Below are positions 12,468 through 23,029 of a DNA stretch of 64,000 nucleotides, in pieces. The translations under genes were made by a program, and so were the position numbers. How positions within the stretch are numbered: position 1 is the first letter of the stretch; the number at the start of each line of letters is the position of its first letter. This DNA comes from Cliona cf. orientalis. Taxonomy: Eukaryota > Porifera > Demospongiae > Clionaida > Clionaidae. The notes beneath the pieces were generated by a model. It worked only from the letters and a program-made list of their open reading frames with translations. It did not search any database and was not told the origin of the DNA. The DNA lies in assembly GCA_963930775.1 (NCBI GenBank), contig OZ005703.1, positions 2,604,001-2,668,000 on the forward strand, written 5' to 3'.

Positions 12468-12540
12468 TCCATTGGCCATTTCCCATGGCCATAGAGTATG
12501 GCTATGGGAGATGGTCAATGGCCATGGGAGATGGTCAACA
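12468..12540. repeat. Hairpin with repeated arm
   Basis: ccattggccatttcccatgg (12469 on) pairs with ggctatgggagatggtcaat (12500-12520). The right arm is repeated directly after it at 12520-12538. The 108-codon frame at 12301-12627 runs through this palindrome and is not a credible gene. Confidence 0.65.
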
Positions 12541-13008
12541 GTGCTTATAATAATTGTTAGTTTTATCATTCTTATCTTTCTTCTTGGTTTTGATAAGCTC
12601 AACCAACATCCCTCACGAACACACTAAGTACACAAATCCAGGGGGAATTAAGCCACAATATTAATTATACACTTGAGCAATAATTTAATTATCCGGCACT
12701 CTTTATACAGAAAACATGTTATTGTGTCAGCCTTCAGTCAAAACAGTGTGGATAGCACACTCTCAATACCTTCCATGCTTTTGTGGATCACTTTATTGCA
12801 GGGAAAATGTTAATAATTATGGCGCTAGTATAGGACCCTGAATGGCTTGTACATATATATATACACTGGGGTGTTTTAGTGATTATAATGACTGTATGGC
12901 AATAGGCCTAGGCTAGCTCGTACTGTAGAATTTATTATCAGTTCAACTGTTGCATAGTTATAGGGTCATTCCTATCAATTAAATTTCATGATTGGCATAA
13001 TACATATA

Positions 13009-13420
13009 CCGTAAATCTGGAAAATTTCGTTGTTGAAATATTTTCGTAGTCCCTGTCGACTACGAAATTAAATATCACGAAATATTTTCTACGTTGAAAT
13101 TTTAAAGCAGCGAAATATTAGAGCGTGTGCGCATGCGCGAACGTACGTACGTACAGCTACAGCCAGCAGTGCAGTACGGGGCGGTACCGTCCGCGTGTTC
13201 AAGAGTCGATCAACCTTGCTGCCTACCTATCTCAGTTTTGTTGTCGACGGCTGCTCACTAGATTGTAGGCCTTTTCGTGATCTTCTTTGTAAGTAAAAGC
13301 ATTGCTAATAAAATTTCGATGTAAAATTATTTTCGTAGGCTGAGTCGTCCTACGAAAATTTTTAAACACGAAATTTTTTATTACGAAAGTTTTATTACAC
13401 GAAAATTTCCAGATTTACGG
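13009..13420. mobile_element. MITE with TA target-site duplication and CCGTAAATCTGG termini
   Basis: The left end ccgtaaatctggaaaatttc and the right end gaaaatttccagatttacgg form near-perfect inverted repeats of at least 20 bp. The element is flanked by TA on both sides (13007-13008 and 13421-13422). It is 412 bp long. Each arm has its own nested hairpin (around gtcgactac near 13055 and cgtaggctg...cctacg near 13340). The middle (13120-13200) is unusually GC-rich. TA duplication fits the Tc1/mariner superfamily. No transposase is encoded. Confidence 0.85.
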
Positions 13421-14320
13421 TACTTGGTTTCTAATGTGCTGTGGGCTAGTGTGAGAGGCTAGGAGCTCGATCGAGGAATTAAGCTGTGGTCACACCTGGA
13501 ATGCAGCTTCCAAAGAGGGGTTTTTTCCTTGCATTAATAATTGGTAATATAGCTACGTTCCTATGTCTCCCGCTGTGTGCGAGACTAGCTACTACATTCC
13601 AGCACTAGCTCTATCCTTGCACAAACACTAGCTATAGAATTACACTAATTGGAACTCTCTCTCAAACCTGCGGAATTTTGTTGTGAGATTAACTACTATT
13701 TATGTCACATATTATTATGAGAAAAGGTCAATTACCCTGATGTTATTGCGGTAGTGAGGTCAAAGGTCAATCACATTTACTTGTGTTATCAGCACAATAA
13801 TTAATTGACCCTTGCCCTCACATATGCGACGTGATGTAAACAACCACTCCCATACGCTAATGAGTATAAGTACAACTGCCCAATTGCAATTGATCAACGT
13901 GAGCTGAAATCCATATTATGACATTGTGGTAGTCCCATGTTGAAAAACGAGCATATATTCCTATCACATTTTGACCATTATATCTACTTTACATCATTGT
14001 AACTCTGCTGTGGAATCTCCCAGAAAGCTCAAATTTAGGCTTTAGTAACTTCAATCTATAGCTATCTGCTAGGGGTGAGCCAACTTCTGGCTTCAACTGT
14101 CAAAGCAAAGTATTAGAAGAGCTAATTAAATTAAGCTAATTAAAAATGGAATAATGTTCGTTTTCTACATGGGACTGCCACATAATATAGCTATTATTAT
14201 TATTATTATTATAGAGACATCCACATCCACAACATAATTATTAGTCACAGATGATGGATCATGTACTAAGTTATCTCCCACTCGGCTGCATTAGTGTTTC
14301 CCTGCAGTGGGTACTACTCC

Positions 14321-14465
14321 TCTATAAGGACACCCCTGAAATGAAATGAGGACGGACATCTACCTTAATCAGGACACCACCTGTGGTCCTAGTTACAAGA
14401 TATATGTATAAGAGTGCCCCTGAAATGAGGACACCGGTCTCCTTTAATCAGGACACTTGAAGCTA
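14321..14465. repeat. Degenerate tandem pair around cccctgaaatga
   Basis: Two units, starting near 14327 and 14410, share cccctgaaatgaggaca and ttaatcaggacac. Short local duplication; nothing else recognised. Confidence 0.5.
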
Positions 14466-14483
14466 TCTCTAGGGTGGCTTCAC

Positions 14484-15305
14484 TGTATTCTCCTGTGTAC
14501 TTCGACCAGAGTGAGTGAACATGTGCTGGTGATGAGAAAGTTGGACATTATTATTTGCATGACAGAAAACAACACTAAAAAGGTCTTATGAAATAGATCG
14601 ATCCAGTATGCTAAGCAGCTTAACTTAATTTGTAAACAAAGCAAGTACAAAGACTGTGTTTGCATGAAATTACCAACGAAGTGTAGGGGCTCTTGTAGGG
14701 TTGTGTCTGACATTAAAGGAAGTCAACAGTATGTTGTGGGGTGAGGGCGGCGGTTGATGATGTGGAGTGCGCATAAATTATTGCTATGTACATGCGCAAG
14801 AGTAAATAATTGTTCCGGACAGTACGTGCACCCCTTTTCCAGCCTTTCTATCCACTCTCTTTGTTTGATTTATTATGACTCTCTGTCCTCGGACGTGGTT
14901 TAGGACTTGGCCTGGTGCCTTTGTCCCTAGCTGTCAATGTACATGCATAATATTATGGTATATAGGTGCTCACAGCCTTTGTACCATATGGGGGTTAGCT
15001 GGGCATGGGGTATATATTATGGGGTAATAAGCTTAATTAGGATTAAGAGGAATAATTTATTAGAGATTGCACTGTATTCTCTTGCTCACCTCTGTGTACT
15101 TCGACCAGAGTGAGTGAACTTGTGCTGGTGATGAGAAATTTGACAGTTCAGCGACGTTATCAACAGTAAATGGCACTAAAGGGTCTCGACAGGCATAGTC
15201 CAGTTGTGCAAAGGGACACTTCCACTTGTAAACAAAGCAAGAACAAAGACCGTGTTTACCTAAACAAGTGCAGGGCCTCTTGCATAGGGTTGTGTCTGAC
15301 ATTAA
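14484..15305 (-). pseudogene. Duplicated exon-like block starting MSDTTL, two copies
   Basis: The blocks 14484-14713 and 15074-15302 are clearly related: ttgtgtctgacatt, gtaaacaaagcaag, and tgtacttcgaccagagtgag occur in order in both. On the minus strand both open with MSDTTL. The 15.1-kb copy continues as a cysteine-containing peptide (LCKRPCTCLGKHGLCSCF) and ends at a good donor, AGAG|GTGAGC (near 15086). The 14.5-kb copy has lost that donor and most of the cysteines. They may be a first exon of an unrecognised gene and its decayed duplicate. I found no convincing following exon. Confidence 0.35.
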
Positions 15306-15326
15306 AATATGTTTTGGGGCAGGAGC

Positions 15327-15750
15327 GCATGATCGGTACTAATTAGTACTGATCATGCGCTCTTGATGTGAGCTATATACAAATGTAGCTAGCTATAGCT
15401 AGCTACATTTAGCTAGCTACATTTGTATATAGCTCACATCAAGAGCATGTGTACCGCCATGCATAATCATGCATGTACATATATGTACATGCATGATTAT
15501 GCATGGTGTACACATGCTCGAAAATGTAAAAGCATTATGACATGCGTGGTTTTAAAATTTTATTATGATGCACAAACACACAATGCTCCATGATCCAAAG
15601 ATTGCATTGCATTTCATATCAAGAGCATGTGTACATCCATGCATGATTATGCATGGATATGCTCGAAAATATAAAAGCATTATGACATGTGTGGTTTTAT
15701 AATTTTATTATGATGCATAAACACGCAATGCTCCATGATCCAAAGATTAC
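15327..15750. repeat. Block of nested perfect palindromes plus a direct repeat
   Basis: Three adjoining palindromes: 15327-15362 (gcgcatgatcggtactaatt and its complement), 15363-15445 (about 40-bp arms, tcttgatgtgagctatatac against its complement) and 15447-15520 (gcatgtgtac...gtacacatgc around a tgtacatatatgtaca centre). A direct repeat follows: 15440-15597 and 15617-15748 share atcaagagcatgtgtac, ctcgaaaat, aaagcattatgacatg and gctccatgatccaaagatta. This looks like several foldback insertions that were then duplicated. Confidence 0.85.
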
Positions 15751-16740
15751 GTGAGGCCATAGATACCCTACACGAACACCCATGCAGCATTATGATAGAG
15801 ATTGAAGCGAACTGGCAGTTATATTACAGTTAATTAGCTTGCATGATGGTCTTAATTTACATTCTCCTTTGCTGTGGATGTTGCTCTCATTAATTAGTAA
15901 CTTCAGTATGGCGAAAATGTAAAGATTCATCTAGAGCTGTTCTGGAAGACTGTAAGAGAGCTCACTGAATAAATTAATGTAATTAGTATGTATTTGGGTT
16001 AGCCTTAACCACCTGTACTTGGCAGACTATACATATCTATTTATCAGATTCTATGAAGGAGTTCATGACTTACTCAGTTGTGGTTTATCGTGTCCCTCTG
16101 AAGGTCCACAACAATGCAACAACCCACATGCTTCTGGAAATCCATGTAGCCCCACCTAATTAACCAACAAAACCATACCCAGACAATAGACTAGGCCATC
16201 AAGAACAGAAGCATAGTTATATCCCCCCCTCCCCCCAGACAGAAACAAGAACGCTTCAGGTTACCAAATAAGACTTCTCTGCCTCTTCTTGAGTAGCTCT
16301 AGTCTTTCAGTTGAATGCTCAACATTAATAAAGCCGTATGTTTGCCTCATTTATCAGTTGTGCTTCTCTGAAATTCTGCAGTTCTTATAAAATTCTGTGT
16401 GCAGCTCAAGCACGCAGCTAGTACCCCCCAGAACGTGGTGTGCGTTTATGTTTTTCTGCATAATTATGGTCCAAAATTAAAGTGACCAAGTACGAGAATA
16501 TCTCAGTAATATCTTATCCAAAACAGAAAATTGAGCCGCATATCTAACACTTGCATGTTTCACTTTTAATAATTACTGTATCCAGATCTTCCGGTGCAGT
16601 AAATTCCTCACTAGAATGCAATCAGTGTGTGCCGCTGAGGAGCAAGCCAGCCAGCATGATACTTTTGCGCGTGGTAAGAGTCCAAAGAGTCTGGCTCCAT
16701 GAGCCTGACTAGACGGACCACTTGGCATTTGCCTCCGCTC
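15751..16740. other. Intergenic stretch, nothing firm
   Basis: No protein-like frame or RNA gene. The overlapping minus frames at 16573-16820 lie in the GC-richer region ahead of the 17.1-kb gene and have no recognisable features. Confidence 0.4.
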
Positions 16741-17100
16741 ACGCAACTGAATGGCATTACCCCCACTCCACACGCAAAATTAACCACATTAGAAGTGCGC
16801 GAATAGAGGGTGGTTGTCATTTAGAGGGCTATTGAGGGATGAACCTTGACCATGCATGTACCGGATATCGAGCGGCGATTGAGTGGGTGGGACTCGCGGC
16901 ACTGTTAAAAGACGGAGCACACGCAACTGAATGGCATTACCCCCACTCCACACGCAAAATTAACCACATTAGAAGTGCGCGAATAGAGGGTGGTTGTCAT
17001 TTAGAGGGCTATTGAGGGATGAACCTTGACCATGCATGTACCGGATATCGAGCGGCGATTGAGTGGGTGGGACTCGCGGCACTGTTAAAAGACGGAGCAC
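16741..17100. repeat. Exact 180-bp tandem duplication upstream of the 17.1-kb gene
   Basis: 16741-16920 and 16921-17100 are identical at every base. The unit runs from acgcaactgaatggcattac to aaaagacggagcac. It is less AT-rich than its surroundings and ends 42 bp before the start codon at 17143, so it probably contains promoter and 5'UTR sequence. It is either a very recent duplication or an assembly artefact. Confidence 0.95.
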
Positions 17101-17142
17101 AAATCCCAACAATTATTATTAAGGCTCGGTCTTAAACAAGCG

Positions 17143-18535
17143 ATGGACCGTTTCACAAACTGGGAGTTCAGCGCAGCAGCTGCAGACGCCGGCGGGGCCA
17201 AACTGACCTCGGCGAGCAGCACCGCTAGGAAGCAACAGACGCCTCGAGATCGAGACCATTCCTCCCGGTGCAAACGTCTGCGTCCGAAGCACAGCTGCAC
17301 CGAAGGAAGAGAGAAGAGCTCGCGCCAGCCAGCGATACCAACAGAGGTAGTATACTGAAACTCTTTAATTATAACATAGATATAAATAACTTTTTATGGG
17401 TGTAATAATATTTTTGTTTAATACACAATTCAACTAGCTTGCATAATATTAAATAGCTTTCTGCATGCATGTAAGCACATGTGAGGCCAGGCTGTAGCTG
17501 TTAAGTAGCTGCGTACATATACCTTTAAGCATAGATGTAAACGTATAATATTATTATGATCTATGCAATATCAGTACATGACAGAAAAAGTCTTTATATA
17601 GTCTACTATTGATTCACTGCACACAATGGGACAAACATTACCATTACACATAAAATGTTGCTAAGGCCATACCAATTTGATGTTTTGTTTCTCGGACAAA
17701 CAGGAGCTGGAAACAGACCAGGGTGGTCGGCATGAAAATAAAAAAAAAAACTAATTAACAGGAGGTGTGGCCTAGTAAATCGTGAGCATCAGACAGCCAG
17801 CTATCATTTTAGTAGTGAATACTTGCATTCTCGAGCAGTTTTGATGATCGTTTAGCTTATAGCCCTATCAGTAGCAGACCAAGAGTACTTTTCACACCAC
17901 ACACACACAGGGCCAGCATGCACAGTATAGGAATAACGGCATCACTTCTTGGGCCCATCAGACATTTCATTTAGTGAAACCTAACCCTTTCTAATTTGTT
18001 TTCACTACCTTCATCCCGCACCAATCAAATGCATTAACCTCACTAATCATTAATCCAAATAGGAGGGGCCTGTCACTATCATAATGTGTGGAATATTAAT
18101 TAAAAAAAATTTATTTTTTTTTTCAAATCAGCCAAAAACAGACCCACCGAATCTGAGAAACAAAAAATTAACTTGGTATGGCCTAAGTATTAATAATGAT
18201 ATTTTTCTTTGTCACAGGTGCAGGAATCCAGGGTTGAAGATGATGAAGATCATGGGAACCTGCAGTTGGGAGCTCATCATCCCACTGAATCTGGCTTGCA
18301 GCACAGCTATACTTTGCACAATATGGCTCTATCCGGCATACTACCATTTCGATCTAGCTATTCTGACAAGACTCCACTATCGTCACCACATGATTCTGGT
18401 TCTGGCTTGCAATTGGATAGTGAGCTGGAGATACATCCTGCGCCCATCCAACAATCCCAAGAAGAAGTGGGTGGAGACCATAGGGGAAGACATGAGATAG
18501 TTTTTGGTGCTACTTCGGCTCTTATTGAGTCCTAA
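17143..18535 (+). CDS. Two-exon protein of unknown function, about 173 residues
   Basis: Exon 1 (17143-17346) ends ...AIPTE at GAG|GTAGTA. Exon 2 (18218-18535) starts after TTTGTCACAG in the same phase and ends ...GATSALIES. Exon 1 is Ala/Ser-rich, then basic (KQQTPRDRDHSSRCKRLRPK), which could be a nuclear localisation signal. Exon 2 is acidic at its start (VEDDEDHG), then Ser/Pro/Gln-rich, and looks intrinsically disordered. I recognise no domain. Codon composition in exon 1 is GC-rich compared with the flanks, as for other real genes here. A second acceptor 6 nt downstream (GTGCAG) could remove two residues. The intron is 871 bp. Confidence 0.6.
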
Positions 18536-19580
18536 ACTATAAATTTTCTAAAACTAAAACTGAAAACTAATTAAGTGATGTAAAAGTAATTGTATAAATC
18601 ATTCAATATAATTATAATTATAATACCATCGCATTAGTTTAACGTTTGCTCCTGATGTATGAAATTCCAAAGCTGATAAAACTATCAAACTGAAATACAA
18701 TATTAGTGTTGCAAATGCATGTGCTACCTTCAAAACAGGCATGATCAAGATGTATATGGTGTACATGTATGTATACTAGCTAGTAGACTCTCGTACCCAG
18801 GCTCTTCGAGGGGAGGAAAAAGGGCATGGTACCAAAATGCTACAAAGCATTGGTCAATGGCCTGATACATTAAGTTTCATCAGGATCCTAATAATTATTA
18901 TTATACTTTTTCTTAACTAAAATAATATTATTATTCAAGGAATGTGGGTATCTACTTTGTAATTTGCATAGTATTATAATAGTCTATATCCAAGAACGCA
19001 TAAGCTATTTATTTTACCTTGAATGTACCCACAAAGATTAAGAGACGACAGAGAAACACAAAGTTGAACACTCAAAGTAAGAAGATTATGGTGTGGAGAG
19101 TATTAATGATGCTCATCTACGTGCAACCTAATTGAGCTTCCTTCAGAGAATACATGCACAGTTGTTAGTGGACACGATGAGGATAATAGTTTGGATTTCT
19201 TACCTTTCCTTGTGAAAGTCGCAATGTATTGCTAGTATGAAATTACGTTGAGAATTAAGTGAAAGTAGACATTGTTTAGAGTCCTACGTCTGCAAGCTCC
19301 AGTGTACATGTATTAATGTGTACCAAGTGTGTACCCATAACCTATAGCATGTACTTAATTAGACTAAGTAGCTGTAGGCACAATTTTAAATTGGCATTGA
19401 TCCAGTATGAAGAATGTTTATTAAATTTTATAGAGTCTACCAACTCGATGATACTGTAATAATAATTATGTTCAATCGGGGTAACTTTCTGTTGCCCAGG
19501 CCATGGCCAGACAGAAAAAGCTTTTGCACTTTTGTGGTTAATTGCAGTAGGCTAAGCACATTATAATTATAATAATATGC
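18536..19580. other. Intergenic stretch, nothing recognised
   Basis: AT-rich 3' flank of the preceding gene; no further frame, RNA gene or repeat match was identified. Confidence 0.45.
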
Positions 19581-20033
19581 ATGACATTGTAGCTAGTACC
19601 ACCAAAGTGCCACTTAAAAGGCTTTTCCTATCTGGGCAACAGGAAGTTTTTGAACTTTTGTGATGCTAGCTATATGCATAATGTGCTACTGCAACTAACC
19701 ACTGCACTAATTTAATTGGGCTATAATTTCAGAGTCTACCTATTTGGAAGCATACTATCTCCTCTGTTTTCTGATTCAGCGAAAGTCGGGGTATTATGTG
19801 CATGTACACAAATACATAATTATCATATCAGTAACCACATGACATTTGTGTAGCTACTATTGTATGGTTACTAATTACCATGAGCCAGTCCTTTGAAGAT
19901 TAAGCTGATTCATCTATTAGGAGAATCGATCAAACCAAAACCCCTAAAGATCCCACCTTAATAAATAATAAATTCAATCTTGTTGATTCTTGAGTCCAGT
20001 GAAGTGCCATTAATTAGTTCCCAACTAAACTAC

Positions 20034-20206
20034 CGTAAGTTGCGAATATTTCATGCGATAAATTTTCACATTGAATAATTTTTGGACAGACAACCCTCAC
20101 CACATTATCGCTAATAATATTGCATGTATATTTTCGCGCATTTAATATGCGCATATATAGCCATGTTGTTGAAAATATTTTAACAACGAAATATTCGCGA
20201 TTTATG
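20034..20206. mobile_element. MITE inserted in block D (accgtaa... ends)
   Basis: The left end accgtaagttgcgaatattt and the right end aaatattcgcgatttatggt are imperfect inverted repeats. The copy of block D at 10540-10570 runs through without this segment, which supports insertion. The element is about 173 bp and non-coding. Confidence 0.7.
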
Positions 20207-20787
20207 GTAAGTAATGTCAGCACCTTAGCATGCAGTTGTGCAGTTGCCACCACTTGGTCATGGCTGGCTGCCCTTGATAACCCACACTGGATATGGTTGA
20301 CTGCACTCACAGCAGCTGCTCTTTATGTTATAGTATAAATAATATGCAGGTGCTCAGCCATTCATTGCCAAGCATTTGCCTCTCACAATTGCAAGTCATG
20401 TTAATAACAAAATTATACAACTTGCTTGTAATTATTGTTATGTTTCTCCCCAAGATCGATCACATGCATACAACAACTGTTTTATTCACACGGAACATGA
20501 TGATTAAAAGCTAGCAGTCACATGACACAAATCATATTAAAGACATGTCTTACATATTATGCATAATGATTACATAACATGATTGCCTATAATTACATCA
20601 AGTAATGCATGCATACACAAAGCATAAACAATAAACATACATACACAACAATTATAATTATGCTATGATACTTTTAAAAGAGGGGAACAATAATATTAAA
20701 AGTATGCATTGTTTTTCGTGGTACAGAATTGAACCATCATACTCATTAGAGAGTTATTGTTATGAGTACAATGATTGAGTTAATTCC

Positions 20788-21142
20788 TTATAGTACCAGT
20801 TCAGCACTGGCTGATGGATTTGTCTCTTGCACTGGCCTCACAAACATTTCAGAGTCTCCTTGTCTAAAGACATACTCCCCTTTAGAAGTGATCATTATGA
20901 TACTGGAGTCACTGCAACTATCAGTGACCTGAACTGCTTGTGAGATCCTATAATATGCATGACATTGTAGACTATGTAATACAAGTGTTGATCACAAAAT
21001 AATGTGATGACAAACTAGCAATAATATATACATGTATGCATGAACAATAATTATTTACACACAGTTTTTTTAACACTATTAATTTTTACCTATTGGATGG
21101 CATCCTTTCTTTCTGCCTGTTCCCTTTTTGATCTTGATCCAT
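20788..21142 (-). CDS. Putative small two-exon gene, 70 residues, unknown function
   Basis: Exon 1 is 21090-21142 (ATG at 21142) and exon 2 is 20788-20947, joined in phase 2 over a 142-bp intron with ATAG|GTAAAA and TTATAG. The product starts MDQDQKGNRQKERMPSNR. It then has a SCSDSSIIMITSKGEYVFRQ stretch and ends ...SAELVL with a stop. The frame is continuous and the composition is protein-like. No domain is recognised, and the size is small enough for chance, so it needs transcript support. It lies inside composite-repeat copy 3, with its stop codon at the edge of block D. Confidence 0.4.
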
Positions 21143-21825
21143 CAGTAATTGCGCAGCAAAACTGAGTATTAATTAGTAGCACTGTTGTTGTTGTACTAGC
21201 TAGCCTAGCAGTCTGAAATAGAGTGTTAACTAGCATGCCTTTAACTAAGCCAGGAAGCCCTATGAAGACCTACACACAATAGAACATGGTGCCCTACCAT
21301 ACTGTATTATTACTCTAAGTTCATGTAAATTAGGACTTGGGCTAGGTCAGCACAGACTAGCACCTGGGCTTGGCTTCTGTGCAGGATCTAACCACACACA
21401 TGCTTGGTAAATTTAATGTGAAGGGTTTCTCTTGTTTCTCTTGTACCATGTTGCAACTTAGTCATAGATGGCTGACTGTGGGCTTGTAACTCACAATAAA
21501 TTAAGGCATCAGTAACATTGGAAACTAGTGAACCATGAAGAGTTAGTGGGCTTAGGTATAGTCACTTCTCTCAGATGTGCTGAATGACAACTGCTATTAA
21601 ATTAATTAGTCATGCGTGGGTGACTTGACTTGTATGTTGCAGCTGCTACATATTAGGTGCACTGTATTATGTTAGCTTCTAGCTAGCTATAGCTGTAGTG
21701 ACTTCCATTTTCTTCTATATATTGTGATTGGAATATGAATACAGAACATAATTATTTATTTAATTATATTTAGTTTCTGATCTGCAGATGTCATACAATG
21801 TATTGTAAGTATATATAATTAATAA

Positions 21826-21972
21826 CACACTTCCGAGTACTATTAGGGCAGTAATCAGTACTCTTACTTGTACAAGTATGGTCAGTAATAGCACAAACGA
21901 CAGCAAGTGCTATTTGGCCGTGCGAGTACACGTAAGAGTACTGCCCTAAATGTACGAGGAATAAAGTGTGTG
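21826..21972. mobile_element. Foldback/MITE-like inverted repeat
   Basis: The outer arms are cacacttccgagtactatta...gggcagta and tactgcccta...aaagtgtg. An inner arm pair aatagcac/gtgctatt is nested. The arms are about 45 bp with some indels. Non-coding. Confidence 0.65.
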
Positions 21973-22580
21973 ATTAGTATAATTGATAATAGTATAAAAT
22001 TTTTCCTAGGCTATACACGAGTACTGATTTTAGAGAAAGAGTACAATTACAGCTGCAATCCCCTATGGGAGTAACTGTAATCACTATACTATTAATATAC
22101 AACATACACAAGTTGTTTTGTTGACACGCACTTGCCACGAAGCCACTGGTCATCTAATCTATACACACTATCACCATGGCAACGCAGCCACATGTGTACA
22201 GCCAAGTCAAGTTTGAGTGGGTGAGAACCAGTCAAGGTACACACACACTCTACCACCGGGTGGGTCCTATAGCAATGGGGAACACAAAAATGTCCTCTCA
22301 GCTCTGTAGAGTAACAATAATAATATAGCTTAAAGCATCCACCCTGCCCACATCAGTGCACCACAGCACAGCTGCATCAATACTCCAGCCACGTACACAC
22401 TACCAGATCCTCTTCCTCAATATTAATAATTATGTCTGTCCCTTTTGTCATAACTGCCCCCGGCCCTATACACACGTGTGGCAGAAAAATAATTTAAAAT
22501 GTTCAAAACCAGCCATACCTCCTCATCTGCCAATGATCTGGATTTTATTTTGTTAATGCTAAACGAGAAAACATAATAAT
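21973..22580. other. Intergenic stretch, nothing recognised
   Basis: No supported gene. The open frames here overlap each other on both strands and lack protein-like composition. Confidence 0.4.
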
Positions 22581-22581
22581 T

Positions 22582-22668
22582 ATGGTAGTGGTCGTCAAGA
22601 CAAAAGTTAAAATAATGCCGTCTATAATAAACATAATTATACTTTAGATGGTGACGACCACTACCACA
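22582..22668. repeat. Hairpin with 15-17 bp perfect arms
   Basis: tatggtagtggtcgtca at 22581-22597 pairs with tgacgaccactacca at 22652-22666. Small foldback; nothing else inferred. Confidence 0.7.
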
Positions 22669-23029
22669 ATATTGTGTAATTGGTATCTCTGTGCTAAATT
22701 CACATCCTATATATCCTAGGTGATCATGACACTGGCCCACTTCACTGCTCGTCCATCATGCTTTGAACCCATGCTATCTGCAGGAAATATGCTGTGACTT
22801 GCACAGTTGAAGGAAAAAAACTTGTTATTGACAATTTATTGCAAGTGCATACATTATAATATTCACACAACAACAAAACAGGAAATGTAATGTCAGTGCT
22901 TTGATAAAATAATACAAGAAATAGGTCAACAAATCAATCATGATCAATACATAATTTTTTTTATTTTTTTTATTATCTCTATTAGTCCCTACTGTAATAT
23001 CAGTGAACAGTACTGTCCTTTTCTACTTT

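Larger units (their letters stand above)
19585..21300. repeat. Dispersed composite repeat, copy 3 (blocks A, D, C)
   Basis: Block A is at 19585-19960, block D at 19980-20800 and block C at about 21143-21265. Each matches the blocks in copies 1 and 2. Block D here is split by an inverted-repeat insertion (20034-20206) and by extra sequence at about 20440-20650. The segment between D and C, which in other copies is E-B, is here occupied by the small minus-strand gene at 20788-21142. Confidence 0.75.

Noticed and set aside
12301-12627. 108-codon plus frame
   Set aside because: Crosses a palindrome and AT-rich sequence; no protein-like pattern.
18084-18500. 138-codon plus frame overlapping exon 2 of the 17.1-kb gene
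   Set aside because: Shifted shadow of the better-supported frame ending at 18535; includes poly-A derived Lys/Phe runs.
20014-20514. Several 70-98 codon frames
   Set aside because: Fall in repeat block D and the inserted MITE.
22356-22740. Overlapping plus and minus frames
   Set aside because: His/Tyr-rich and crossing a hairpin; no family features.
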